Shown here piece by piece: positions 52,013 to 62,127 of a stretch of DNA of 64,000 bases. Source of the DNA: Allopusillimonas ginsengisoli (GTDB taxonomy: Bacteria > Pseudomonadota > Gammaproteobacteria > Burkholderiales > Burkholderiaceae_B); assembly GCA_005239165.1 (NCBI GenBank), contig RAPG01000003.1, positions 310,001 to 374,000 on the forward strand. The letters are read 5' to 3'. The notes below the pieces were generated by a model. That model worked only from the letters and a program-made list of their open reading frames with translations, was not told where the DNA came from and searched no databases. How positions within the stretch are numbered: the first letter of the stretch is position 1; each line of letters starts with the position of its first letter. Position numbers and translations under genes: made by a program.

Positions 52013-53436
52013 GGAGGCGTGTTCCGATAGTGGTGTGCCAGCAAGACGGCAATGGCGCACGAAGCAATGCGGGTTTCCCGGGTGTCTGCGCGACTGGTCA
52101 GCACAATGGGTACTTTGGCCCCCAGAACTATGCCGGCACTGGATGCATTACCCATAAATTCAAGTTGCTTGGCTAGCATATTGCCGCTCTCAAGATCAGG
52201 TGCGATCAGGATGTCGGCTTTACCCGCGACGGGCGAATCTATACCTTTGATGGCGGCTGCAGCCGGTGACACGGCATTGTCGAAGGCGAGGGGGCCATCG
52301 ACCAGGGCACCGGTGATCTGGCCACGATCTGCCATTTTGCATAGTGCGGCGGCATCCAGTGTGGCTGGCATATCGACATTAATGGTTTCGACGGCGGCCA
52401 GGATAGCGACACAAGGTTGCTTGACGCCGATGGCGTGTGCAAGATCAATCGCATTGCGAATGATGTCGGCTTTTTCCAGCAAAGTGGGTGCGATGGTGAT
52501 GGCCGCGTCGGTAATGATGAAGGGACGCGGGTATGACGCTGTCTGCATCAGATAGCAGTGGCTGATGCGGCGTTTGGTGCGCAGCCCGGCTGCAGAAGGC
52601 AAGATGGCCCCCATCAGTTCGTCAGTGTGTAAACTGCCTTTCATAATGGCCTCGGCCTGCCCGCAGGCGGCCAGATGCGCACCAGCACTGGCTGAAGCGT
52701 GACTATGCGGCGTGTCTTCAATGTGCACGCCTGACAGGTCCAGGCCTGCCTCGGCAGCTACTGCCTTAATGCGAGCACGGGGGCCAACCAGTATAGGAAT
52801 AATCAGGCCATGGTCTCGTGCTTCGAGCGCTGCAGACAGGCTCAGGGCGTTGCAGGGGTGTACCACGGCAGTACGTATCGCACCCATAGGTCGCACATGA
52901 TCCATCAGACGACGTATGCCGTCGCTGGTATTCACTTCAAGGCGTACTTCCGGCAGCGTGGCGCGCTCTCGTTCGATGCGTTCCGTGGGGGCGATCACTT
53001 CCGCCTCCCCGCGGATGACCTCCTCGTCGTCTTGATTGACGCAACTGCATTCGAAGTTGATGCGTTTGCTTTGTGCGTCGCGAGCGATGACCTTGACGCT
53101 GACGCGCAACGTGTCGCCTACCCTTACGGGAGCAAGAAACTCTAGCGTCTGGCTGCGGTAAATGGTGCCAGGGCCGGGCAGCTTCATGCCCAGCACACCG
53201 GAAATCAATGCGCCACCCCACATGCCGTGGGCAATGACGCCCTGGAAGCGTGTTGACGAAGCAAACTCAGGATCGATGTGCTGTGGGTTGAAGTCACCCG
53301 ATTGCAGTGCAAACAGCTGTATGTCTTCGGTTGTGAGTGTGCGCTCAGTGATTGCCGTGTCGCCGATGGCGATTTCATCGAATACTTTGTTCTGCAAGGT
53401 TGTCAGGGCGTGGTCTGACGGTGCATTTACAGTCAT
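52009..53436 (-). CDS. MaoC-phosphate acetyltransferase fusion
   Basis: A 475-residue bifunctional protein. Residues 1-150 are a MaoC-like hot-dog domain (LFALQSGDFNPQHIDPEFAS, GVIAHGMWGGALISGVLGMK), related to R-specific enoyl-CoA hydratase/PhaJ. The rest is a phosphate acetyl/butyryltransferase (IMKGSLHTDELMGAIL, VETINVDMPATLDAAALCKM, AAIKGIDSPVAGKADILIAP). The pairing would make (R)-hydroxyacyl-CoA or acyl phosphate available to the PHA-type enzymes around it. It lies between the DUF3141 gene and ackA with four-base overlaps on both sides. Confidence 0.88.
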   Translation of the reverse strand: MTVNAPSDHALTTLQNKVFDEIAIGDTAITERTLTTEDIQLFALQSGDFNPQHIDPEFASSTRFQGVIAHGMWGGALISGVLGMKLPGPGTIYRSQTLEFLAPVRVGDTLRVSVKVIARDAQSKRINFECSCVNQDDEEVIRGEAEVIAPTERIERERATLPEVRLEVNTSDGIRRLMDHVRPMGAIRTAVVHPCNALSLSAALEARDHGLIIPILVGPRARIKAVAAEAGLDLSGVHIEDTPHSHASASAGAHLAACGQAEAIMKGSLHTDELMGAILPSAAGLRTKRRISHCYLMQTASYPRPFIITDAAITIAPTLLEKADIIRNAIDLAHAIGVKQPCVAILAAVETINVDMPATLDAAALCKMADRGQITGALVDGPLAFDNAVSPAAAAIKGIDSPVAGKADILIAPDLESGNMLAKQLEFMGNASSAGIVLGAKVPIVLTSRADTRETRIASCAIAVLLAHHYRNTPP

Positions 53437-56158
53437 TTATCAGATCCTTTTTTTACCGTGGCCGTCTTGCTGGTTTTACGGGTGCCCTTGCGTGCGGCAG
53501 GTTGGCTGGTCTGTGCCGTTTTGCTTGCTTGCGCTGCAGATTTCTTTGTCGTTGAAGAAACCGTGGTGGCCGGGATTTTTGCCTTTTTCGCCAAAGAAGG
53601 CGTTTTGATTGCCGATGCGGCGGCCTGCTCGATTGAGGACGACGCCTTGCTTCTCGACGATACAGTCTTTTTTGACGAGGAAGGAGTCTTGCTCGCCGAG
53701 GTCGGTGCCTTTTTCATCGAGGAGGAAGCTGTCTTGGCGGCGACAGGGGCTGGTACTGGCGTAGGGGCCGGGGCCTTCTTGACTGAATCTGAAGGCTTCC
53801 TGACCGATGGACGGGCCTTTTTAGTCTGCCCAGGAGTCGCCACAGGCACGGCGGAAGCAGTGGGGGCCGATTCTGCTGATTGGGCGGCTTTCATCTCAGG
53901 TGAAGCTGAACGTGCTTTGGGTGTGGCTATCGCGGTGGTGTCAGACTCTGTCTTCTCTGCCACGTTGGCCGGCGCACTCTGCTCGAAGAGACTAAGTATC
54001 CGTTGCAGGCTTGCCTCTTCTTCAGCATGCAAGGTGCCGCTGGACCTTACCAGACGCTCAAGGTCTTGGGCACGCTCACGAATGTCGTCAGCTTTGGCGC
54101 GCTGTAGCAGGGTAGGAATTGCTTCCATTGCCGTTTTCATGTCATGGGCCAGCAGTACCGCCTGGTCGCGCACCAGTGCCCGAAAAGACGTCATGTCAAA
54201 GTCGCGTGGCCGCCGTGAGCCGTGAAATTTCAACGCATGACGGAAGTGCCGCTCATCTGCTTCGCCGCGGGTACGAAGAATGTAGAAGATGGCGCGTACG
54301 GTGGCCTCAAGAAGCCCGCCTTCGGCCATACGGTCGCGGATACTGGCGAGCTCACGCTCCACAAATTTGAGATGCTCGGGTGAATCGCCGGGATGATTGC
54401 GTGCAGGCGCGTTGCTTTCCGTCGAATAGCCCGTGAGTGCCTGGATCAGCGGTGATCCATACATGCCTTCAAACAGCCACGCGTACATCTGGTCGCGCTG
54501 GTCGCGGTAAGAGTCGAGCAGACGCACAATCATGGCCGACACGTTTTCCTGTGCCTGCCACAATGGATTGTCGGACATGACTTCACGGCGGTCGTTACGT
54601 ATGCGGGTCGCGACGTCGGCAACTGCGGGTGCCAGGGTGTTGGTACTGGACCACCACTCGTAGGAGATACGCAAGGGGTGCAAAGTCTGCATCATGCTTG
54701 CTATCTCGGGCGTAACCATGCCCTGCACCCAGGGCTGCACGAAACTTTTGTATAACGCCAGGTTGGTTTCCGAAACACGGGCAGCCGCTCTGAAGCGGTG
54801 ATCTGATGCCAGGTCTGGTTTTACGATATTGCGCACATCGTCGAGAGTGCGCCTATGCAGAGCCATAAAGTACCCGTCGTGTGAACCCGGCCCGTGTGCC
54901 GACTGTGCCGCCTCAGGGTTGTCATCAACCGTGGCTTGATACACACCGGCCGGCAATAAATCGATTAAATCAATATTGCTGGTAAATTCAACATGCTCTT
55001 TACGCCCGACCTTGCCTGAAACAAAAATGCCCAGGTGCCCGATGCTTTCGTGGGTGGTATAGACAATGGTCTGATCGTGGCTGGCAACGTCTTCGTCGTT
55101 GCGATACAGGTCGGTGATCCAGCCCAGCGCTTGTGGGGGCGGGGTAATGTTGTCGCCATATGAGCAGAACACCACAATAGGCGAACGAATATTGCGTAAA
55201 TCGATGCGCAGGCCATCAGATGTGATTAGCTCAGCACTGCTTAACCGGTTTCCAATGAACAAATTGTCGACGATATACTGCATCTCGACATCATTGAGAA
55301 AAACATAGCCTCCCCAGTATTTTTCAAACTCCAGGTAGCGTGGGCCTTCGGTATCGACGTTGGCATACAGATGGTAGTTTTTTGCCCACCATGTGTTGGC
55401 GGGGTCGAGCTTTTCAAAATTTTCTACCAGCCAGGCACCGTCAAAGCGTCCGGCACCCAAGTCACTGGTTAGCGCTGTTAGCCAGCTTCCACCCGTAAGG
55501 CCACCACCGTAACGCATGGGGTTATCGCCCGCCCAGTATGATACCGGCGCGCGGCAACAATTAGAGGGCCAAACAATTCAGGCCACAGCGATGCCGCCAT
55601 CATGACCAGCCAGCCAGCCTGGCAGTTGCCAATGACGGCGGGTTTGCCTATGCAACTGTCGTGCAGTTCGCCTACATGGCGTACAAAGTGGGCCAGTCCA
55701 CGCATAACATCTTCAACCGTCTGGCCGGGTACGGGATCTGGCAGAAAGCCAACAAAATAGCAGGCGTGGCCGGCCTTCATGGCGGCACCTATCTCACTGT
55801 CAGGCTTGAACCCGCCAATGCCCGGGCCATGGCCAGCCCGCGGGTCGACTACGATAAAGGGCCGCTTGGCGAGGTCTATGGTGGTATCGGCGGTCGGCAG
55901 AATGCGCACCATACCGTAATTGATGGGCCGGGCAAACTCCGGCCCCGACATAACCAGCTCACACTCAAAATTCAGCACGTTGGGCGCCTGTTCCTGAAGG
56001 TGTTCGCGGTATTGGTCGCCTCGCTGACGCCTCAGGTCGGCAAAAAGAAGAGACCGTTGCCAGGCGTCTACCCCGTACTCGCTGACGGCACTGGCAAAAG
56101 ACCAGGGGTCAAACATGGAAAAGGTGTTGGGCATTGAAGAAGGTTTTGTGTCGTTCAT
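53433..56158 (-). pseudogene. DUF3141 PHA-synthase-like protein with histone-like C-terminal tail, frameshifted
   Basis: Two open frames together encode one DUF3141 protein of about 908 residues. The N-terminal part (MFDPWSFASAVSEYGVDAWQ onward) holds the nucleophile-elbow-like GNCQAGW (Cys179), the pattern of PHA-synthase-type hydrolases; the C-terminal part has FCSYGDNITPPPQ and HESIGHLGIFVSG, which fit the Asp and His of such a triad. They join only if one C is added near 55549-55552 (plus strand), giving …A-A-A-P-V-S-Y-W-A-G…. The final ~170 residues are a Lys/Ala/Ser/Pro-rich tail like PhaF or histone H1, expected to bind DNA or granules. The stop overlaps the MaoC-Pta start. Family is clear; polymer synthesis is not shown. 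Confidence 0.82.
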
Positions 56159-56237
56159 GAACTGGGCCTGAATTTGCCGGCCGCGTGGTGTCGCGACCGG
56201 CATCATTAATAATGGATCGTTGCGGATGCCATGTTGA

Positions 56238-56984
56238 TCAGTACATATGCTGGCCGCCATTCATGGAAACATTGCTGCCCGTCATGAACGCAGCATCGTC
56301 GCTGCATACAAATGCTATCAGCGCAGCAAGCTCTGAGGGTTTGCCCAGTCTGCCCACGGGTATTTGGGAAATGACTTTAGACTCAAGAATCTCTTTGGGT
56401 ACTGCCGCCACCATTTGCGTGTCCAGATAGCCGGGCGATACTGTGTTCACTGTTACCCCTTTGCGCGCAAGTTCTTGTGCCAGCGACTTTGTAAAGCCAT
56501 GAATGCCGGCCTTGGACGCGGAGTAGTTGGTTTGTCCGAACTGCCCCTTGCTGCCGTTGATGGACGCAACGTTGACAATGCGACCCCAGCCGCGCTCGGC
56601 CATGCTTTCGGCAAAAGGCTTGGTTACGTTAAACATGGAATCAAGATTGGTGCGCAGTACTGTGTCCCAGTCTATTTTCGACATCTTGCGAAACGTAGTG
56701 TCGCGCGTAACGCCTGCATTATTGATAAGAATGTCGACCTGATAGCCGTCAGCACGAATGTTCGCAGCCATGGCTTCGCAGGCATCGTAATCGGCAATGT
56801 CGGTTGCATAGGCGTGAAAGCTGTAACCCTCTTCGCCCTGTTTGGCCAGCCACGTTTTAACATGGTCATTGCCAGGAGAGTGCGTGACCAATACTGTGTG
56901 GCCGGCATCGTGCAGTTTTCTGGCAACCGCTTCGCCCAGGCCGCCCATGCCTCCAGTAACCAGGGCAGTGTGTTTGTTTGTCAT
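56238..56984 (-). CDS. phaB: acetoacetyl-CoA reductase (PhaB-type)
   Basis: A 248-residue SDR: NADP-binding TGGMGGLGEAVA, NNAGVTRD, the catalytic Ser in NVASINGSKGQFGQ, Tyr and Lys in NYSASKAGIHG, and the PhaB-like C-terminus MTGSNVSMNGGQHMY. It reduces acetoacetyl-CoA to (R)-3-hydroxybutyryl-CoA, the PHB monomer. AAGGAGCTT precedes two ATGs in tandem; the second (56984) has the better spacing. It follows an ABC permease gene after 54 bases and precedes the DUF3141 gene. Confidence 0.88.
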   Translation of the reverse strand: MTNKHTALVTGGMGGLGEAVARKLHDAGHTVLVTHSPGNDHVKTWLAKQGEEGYSFHAYATDIADYDACEAMAANIRADGYQVDILINNAGVTRDTTFRKMSKIDWDTVLRTNLDSMFNVTKPFAESMAERGWGRIVNVASINGSKGQFGQTNYSASKAGIHGFTKSLAQELARKGVTVNTVSPGYLDTQMVAAVPKEILESKVISQIPVGRLGKPSELAALIAFVCSDDAAFMTGSNVSMNGGQHMY

Positions 56985-57038
56985 CATAAGCTCCTTAATA
57001 TACGGTGGAACAAAATAAAAACGGATAAGGTTTGTGCT

Positions 57039-58166
57039 TTATGCCATGCTGCTGATAGTGGCGCGGAACCGTTTAAGCGACATCGCAAACAAGGCGCTAC
57101 CTATGGCAAACAGCGCCAGAAACGGCTTCCACACCACATTCAGCCCGGCACCCCGATACAAAATGGCCTGGCCCAATTCCACAAAATGTGTGGTGGGTGC
57201 CAGCAGCATGATTTTCTGCACAACTACAGGCATGCTTTCGTAGGGTGTTGAGCCGCCAGACAGCAGTTGCAGGGGCAACAAGGTAATCATCAGCAGCAAG
57301 CCGAACTGCGGCATGCTGCGCGCAACCGTAGCCATAAAAATGCCCATGGCGGTTGTCGCAAAAAGACAGAGTGTGGTTCCGACCAGAAACAGTGTGATTG
57401 AGCCCTCAATGGGCACGTGCAGCAAACCGCGCACCACAAAATTAAGCGACGCCGCGACCGCAATCAGCACGACCAGACCCATGGACCATACTTTGGCCAG
57501 CATAATTTCTGTGGGTGTCACTGGCATGACAAGCAGGTGTTCAATTGTGCCGTGTTCACGTTCGCGGATCAGCGCGGCGCCCGTCAAAATAATGGCAAGC
57601 ATGGTGACGTTGTTAATAATTTGCATGAGGCCACCGAACCAGCTCTTTTCCAGCGTGGGGTTAAAGCGTGCCCGAAGGGCGAGTTCTACTGGCAAGTCGA
57701 CGTTACTGCGATAGCGCTGAACAAATTCATTAACCTCTGTCAGCACGATGTTCTGGATATGGCCATTACCCGTAAATGCCTGACTCATTCGAGTTGCGTC
57801 GATGTTCAGTTGAACCTCTGCATATTTGCCCGCCAATACGTCGCGCTGAAAGTTTGGTGGAATATTCAGCACAAAGGTATACATGCCCGAGTCCATGCCA
57901 GGGTCCATGTCCTGATAGCTGATCTGCGCGGGTTTTACGAACTGCGGTGGGTAAAACGCCGACACAATGCGCGCAGACAGGGGGGAATGATCTTCATCGA
58001 CTATCGCGATGGACGCATGGTGCAAGGTCTCGGGCATAGACGTTGCAGCGGTGTAAACCGACAAGCTAAAGGTGTACACAATAAGCACCAGCATGGTGGG
58101 GTCTCGCAGCAGACTCCACAATTCTTTTACGCCCAGACGGAAAATATTTGATAAATGACGCAGCAT
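57039..58166 (-). CDS. ABC-2 type transporter permease
   Basis: A 375-residue membrane protein with an N-terminal helix (LIVYTFSLSVYTAATS), a large periplasmic loop and about five C-terminal membrane segments (MLAIILTGAALIREREHGTI, LFLVGTTLCLFATTAMGIFM). REREHGTIEHLLVMP is the ABC-2 signature loop. It pairs with the RbbA-like gene whose stop lies one base before its start, as in Gram-negative YhiI/RbbA-type export systems. Confidence 0.85.
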   Translation of the reverse strand: MLRHLSNIFRLGVKELWSLLRDPTMLVLIVYTFSLSVYTAATSMPETLHHASIAIVDEDHSPLSARIVSAFYPPQFVKPAQISYQDMDPGMDSGMYTFVLNIPPNFQRDVLAGKYAEVQLNIDATRMSQAFTGNGHIQNIVLTEVNEFVQRYRSNVDLPVELALRARFNPTLEKSWFGGLMQIINNVTMLAIILTGAALIREREHGTIEHLLVMPVTPTEIMLAKVWSMGLVVLIAVAASLNFVVRGLLHVPIEGSITLFLVGTTLCLFATTAMGIFMATVARSMPQFGLLLMITLLPLQLLSGGSTPYESMPVVVQKIMLLAPTTHFVELGQAILYRGAGLNVVWKPFLALFAIGSALFAMSLKRFRATISSMA

Positions 58167-58167
58167 G

Positions 58168-61041
58168 TTAATGATCCTGTTTACGCAACAGGGCAATGGC
58201 CGCGCCCATGATAATCGGCACCGCAATCAACATCGGCCAGAAACTTGCGTACAGGTCTTTCATGCTGAGCGCTTTTGCGAAAACACCACGGCTAATGGTG
58301 AACATATAGGTGGCAGGATAGATGTCACCGATAAAGCGGCCCATTCCTTCCAGCGACGAAACCGGGTTGATAAGGCCTGAAAACTGAATGGCGGGTATAA
58401 GCGTGCCTATCAGTGCAAAGAACATGGCGGCGATCTGGCTGCGCGTTACCGACGAAGCCAGCAAGCCCAGGCCCGTGGAGATCACGCAAAATATGCCCGC
58501 AGCCAACAGCAGTGTCAGAAAGCTTCCCTTTAACGGAACACCAAATGCCACGACGGCCACCAGGGTCATCAGCAAAAAGTTGATCAGGGCCAGCCCAACA
58601 TAGGGCAACTGCTTGCCAATTAAGAACTCGCTGCGTGTTACAGGCGTAACGTAGAGGTTGATGATGGAGCCCAGCTCCTTCTCGCGCACAACTGCCAGCG
58701 CAGTCAGCATTGATGGCAGCATCAACAGCAAGAGGGGAATGACTGCAGGCGTGATGGCCGGCAAGCTTCTAACATCAGGGTTATAACGAAAGCGGGGCTG
58801 GATGACGGCGGGGCTGGTTATGGCGACGCCCATTCTTTCCCGCGCCTGCTCTTGCAACCATTGCTGATGCATGCCCTGAACATAGCCCTGGACGGTTTCG
58901 GCGCGCGTTGGCATGGCGCCATCTATCCATGCGCCGATCTGCACTTTATGGTCCCTCATGATGTCGCGCCCGAAGCCGGGTGGAATTTCGAGTGCAAGCG
59001 CCAGCTCACCGCTGCGCATGCGCCGGTCGAGATCGTCATGGTTCAGAATGGGTGGTTGCTCAATAAAATAACGCGAGCCCGACAGATTTGATGTGTAGTT
59101 GCGGCTGATGGTGGTCTGGTCCAGATCAAGGACGGCGTAACGCAAGTCTTCGACATCCATGCTGATGCCCAGGCTGATAACCACCAGCAAAATCAGTGAC
59201 CCGACCAGCGCCAGTGTGGCGCGTACCGGGTCGCGGCGCAGTTCCAGTGCTTCACGCCAGGTATAGCTGAGCATGCGTTGGGGGCTGAATGCGACACGTC
59301 GCGGACGCGAAGTGTTAGCAGTCTCAACATTAGCCGGATTGTGCGTGTCACTTTCGGGTGGAGTGGTGGAAACAACTGGTGCCTCGTTACTGACGGCTTT
59401 CTTTACCTGCGATGCCGCAGGTATGCTGACGTCAGTGTCTTGAGCAACGGACGTTGTGCTTGTGAAATAGTCTGGCATGGTGGTGCCGCTGGCCTCAACC
59501 AGGTAACCTACAAATGCCTCTTCCAGTGTGGCGGCGCCGCGTTTCTTTGTGAGCGCGGCAGGCGTGTCGCTATCTAGCACCTTGCCGGCATGCATAAGCG
59601 ACATGCGGTCGCAGCGCTCAGCCTCGTTCATAAAGTGCGTAGAAATAAAGATCGTGACTTTGTCACGACGCGATAGCTCAATAAGCAGACGCCAGAAGTT
59701 GTCGCGCGCCACAGGGTCCACACCTGAGGTGGGCTCATCAAGAATCAACAGTTCAGGTCGGTGCACCATGGCAACGGCCAGGGAAAGACGCTGGCGCAGG
59801 CCCAGTGGCAGGTTGCCTGGCAATATATGGAGCGCACTTTCCAGGCTAAAGCGCGTGGCCATTTCTTGTACACGCCCAGCGATTTCCTGCTCAGGAACGT
59901 GGAATAATCGGGCGTGCAACACCAGATTCTGGTGCACTGTCAGTTCACTGTAAAGCGAAAACGCCTGCGACATATAGCCCACGCGCTGACGTGTAGCGAT
60001 ATCGTCCGGGTTGATCTCGTTGCCGAAAAGCCAGGCACGGCCTTCGCTGGCGGGCAACAGACCCGTCAGCATTTTCATGGTCGTCGATTTGCCGCAGCCG
60101 TTGGAACCCAGAAAGCCAAAAATCTCGCCACGTCGGATACGAAAGCTGACATTGTCAACGGCGACAAACGTGCCAAAGCGCATGGTCAGATTTTTGGCCT
60201 CGATGGCAACATCGGCGTCGGCATCCAGATCCAGCGCAGGAATGCTCACGGGTTCATAACCGCGTCGCTTTTCTTCCGGAAGCAGGCGTATAAATGCGGC
60301 TTCCAGGCTTTTCGTGGCCGTCTGACGCAGCAGCTCGGCGGGTGTGCCTTGCGCAAGTATGCATCCATCGTCCATGGCAATAAGGCGATCAAAGCGCTGG
60401 GCTTCATCCATATACGCGGTTGCCACGACAACACTCATGCCTGGTCTGTCGAGGCGGATACTGTTTATAAGCTCCCAGAACTGTGCGCGTGCCAAAGGGT
60501 CTACGCCGGTCGTTGGCTCATCAAGAATGAGCAGGTCGGGGTCGTGGATGAGGGCGCAGCAAAGGCCAAGCTTTTGCTTCATTCCGCCCGACAGTTTGCC
60601 CGCAGGCCTGTCCAGAAATGAATCGAGATCCGTGCTTAGTGTCAGGTCGTCTATGCGGCGCCGGCGCTCGGCAGCGTTATGACCGAATAGCCGTGCAAAG
60701 AACTGCAGGTTTTCTTCTACCGACAACGTGGGGTACAGGTTTTTCCCCAAGCCCTGCGGCATATAGGCAATACGAGGGCATACCTCATCGCGGTGAGCTT
60801 TGTCTGCCATGTCGCCGCCCAGCACGTGGACGGTGCCGTGTTGTATGGCGCGGGCACCGGCGAGCAAAGCCAGCAGGCTAGACTTGCCTACGCCGTCGGG
60901 ACCGATCAGGCCGACCATGCAGCCCGATGGAATATCCAGGGCTATGCTTTTTAGCGCGACCGTCTTGCCATAACGCTGCCCGACGCCGCGCAGATGCGCG
61001 ACTACCTCAGGAGAAGTCTCTTTCGTCATTGTGCCCATCAC
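58168..61041 (-). CDS. RbbA-like ABC transporter (two ATPase domains plus ABC-2 permease)
   Basis: A 957-residue fusion. ATPase domain 1 (about residues 12-245) has [17 protein letters not shown] and [13 protein letters not shown]; domain 2 (about 275-510) has GSNGCGKST, a degenerate signature [11 protein letters not shown] and [14 protein letters not shown] Ser/Pro/Thr-rich linker leads to an ABC-2 permease from about residue 580. The RbbA/YhiH layout is matched. The non-canonical second signature may mean one dominant ATP site. It overlaps the HlyD gene by four bases and forms with the following permease a heteromeric exporter. Confidence 0.88.
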   Translation of the reverse strand: MMGTMTKETSPEVVAHLRGVGQRYGKTVALKSIALDIPSGCMVGLIGPDGVGKSSLLALLAGARAIQHGTVHVLGGDMADKAHRDEVCPRIAYMPQGLGKNLYPTLSVEENLQFFARLFGHNAAERRRRIDDLTLSTDLDSFLDRPAGKLSGGMKQKLGLCCALIHDPDLLILDEPTTGVDPLARAQFWELINSIRLDRPGMSVVVATAYMDEAQRFDRLIAMDDGCILAQGTPAELLRQTATKSLEAAFIRLLPEEKRRGYEPVSIPALDLDADADVAIEAKNLTMRFGTFVAVDNVSFRIRRGEIFGFLGSNGCGKSTTMKMLTGLLPASEGRAWLFGNEINPDDIATRQRVGYMSQAFSLYSELTVHQNLVLHARLFHVPEQEIAGRVQEMATRFSLESALHILPGNLPLGLRQRLSLAVAMVHRPELLILDEPTSGVDPVARDNFWRLLIELSRRDKVTIFISTHFMNEAERCDRMSLMHAGKVLDSDTPAALTKKRGAATLEEAFVGYLVEASGTTMPDYFTSTTSVAQDTDVSIPAASQVKKAVSNEAPVVSTTPPESDTHNPANVETANTSRPRRVAFSPQRMLSYTWREALELRRDPVRATLALVGSLILLVVISLGISMDVEDLRYAVLDLDQTTISRNYTSNLSGSRYFIEQPPILNHDDLDRRMRSGELALALEIPPGFGRDIMRDHKVQIGAWIDGAMPTRAETVQGYVQGMHQQWLQEQARERMGVAITSPAVIQPRFRYNPDVRSLPAITPAVIPLLLLMLPSMLTALAVVREKELGSIINLYVTPVTRSEFLIGKQLPYVGLALINFLLMTLVAVVAFGVPLKGSFLTLLLAAGIFCVISTGLGLLASSVTRSQIAAMFFALIGTLIPAIQFSGLINPVSSLEGMGRFIGDIYPATYMFTISRGVFAKALSMKDLYASFWPMLIAVPIIMGAAIALLRKQDH

Positions 61042-62117
61042 TCAGGCACTTTGACGTTAAGCCACTCTGGCCAGGCCTTGTCAGCGTCGTATTTGACCCA
61101 CGCCACGCCCGGCAGGCCTGTTTTCACTTGTTCAAGATGCTTGCGCAGTAAAGCGGGTGGAATCTGCGCCTTGACCCGGAACATCAGCTTTTGCCGCTCA
61201 GATTCGGTTTCCACGGTTTTTGGCGTGAACTGTGCTGTACTGGCCACAAATGAAATATGTGCAGGTATGACCAGCTCCGGCGCGGCGTCAAGAATAATGC
61301 GCGCCTCAGTGCCGATGGCCACGCGGCCAGCCACAGTCTCGGGTAAAAAGAAGGTCATGTACACATCGGCCAGGTCGACGAGATTAAGCACCCGCCCACC
61401 CGCACCCAGCACTTCACCCGGTTCGGCCACACGAAACTGAATGCGGCCGTCACGCGGTGATTTGAGCAAACTGTCATCGATGTCTGCCTGCACGCGTTTC
61501 ATGGTGGCCTCCACGGCTGTCACACGTGATTGCGCACCAATTTTTTGTGCCTTGGCGGCCTCGACGGCAGCAAGACTGGCCAGAACCTGCGACTTCGACG
61601 CCGCCAGCGCAGCTTCAGCGCTGCGGACTCGCGCACGATCATCGTCCAGCTCTTGCCTGGATGAAGCGCCTTCTTTTGAAAGTGTTTCTGACCGGGAGAG
61701 TCGGCGACGGGCTGCATCAAGCTCTGCTTCGCGCTGGCTGACCACAGCGCGCATGGCAGCCACGTCACTTTCGCGCAGTGCGACCTGGGCCTCTGCAGCT
61801 GTGACGGCGTGCAGGGCTTCCTGACGTCCGGCGTTGACTTCGTCTAGCTGCGCCTCAAGGGTATCGATCTGCATACGGGCCAGTGGCTGTGCCTTTTTCA
61901 CAAAATCGCCTTCCTTGGCCAGAATTTCTTCGACCCGACCGGGCAATTTTGTTGCGACATCTATTTCTACCGCTTCGATGCGACCATTGCCGCTGACGAA
62001 GCCTTCGCCGGGGCCGTTATCGGCCATCATGGCAGACCAGGCATACCAGCCGAGACCGGCGGCAACAAGTACGGCAGCGACAACAACTGTTTTTTTAAGA
62101 GAGGCGGACATAGCCAT
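61038..62117 (-). CDS. HlyD/MFP-family periplasmic adaptor
   Basis: A 359-residue adaptor with an N-terminal membrane anchor ([17 protein letters not shown]), a biotinyl-lipoyl-like half ([20 protein letters not shown]), a long coiled-coil hairpin ([20 protein letters not shown] and following, residues about 85-205) and a C-terminal beta domain ([20 protein letters not shown]). It links the ABC permeases to the outer-membrane factor encoded 10 bases upstream. YbhG/YhiI relatives are close. Confidence 0.88.
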   Translation of the reverse strand: MAMSASLKKTVVVAAVLVAAGLGWYAWSAMMADNGPGEGFVSGNGRIEAVEIDVATKLPGRVEEILAKEGDFVKKAQPLARMQIDTLEAQLDEVNAGRQEALHAVTAAEAQVALRESDVAAMRAVVSQREAELDAARRRLSRSETLSKEGASSRQELDDDRARVRSAEAALAASKSQVLASLAAVEAAKAQKIGAQSRVTAVEATMKRVQADIDDSLLKSPRDGRIQFRVAEPGEVLGAGGRVLNLVDLADVYMTFFLPETVAGRVAIGTEARIILDAAPELVIPAHISFVASTAQFTPKTVETESERQKLMFRVKAQIPPALLRKHLEQVKTGLPGVAWVKYDADKAWPEWLNVKVPE

Positions 62118-62127
62118 CGTTCAAACC

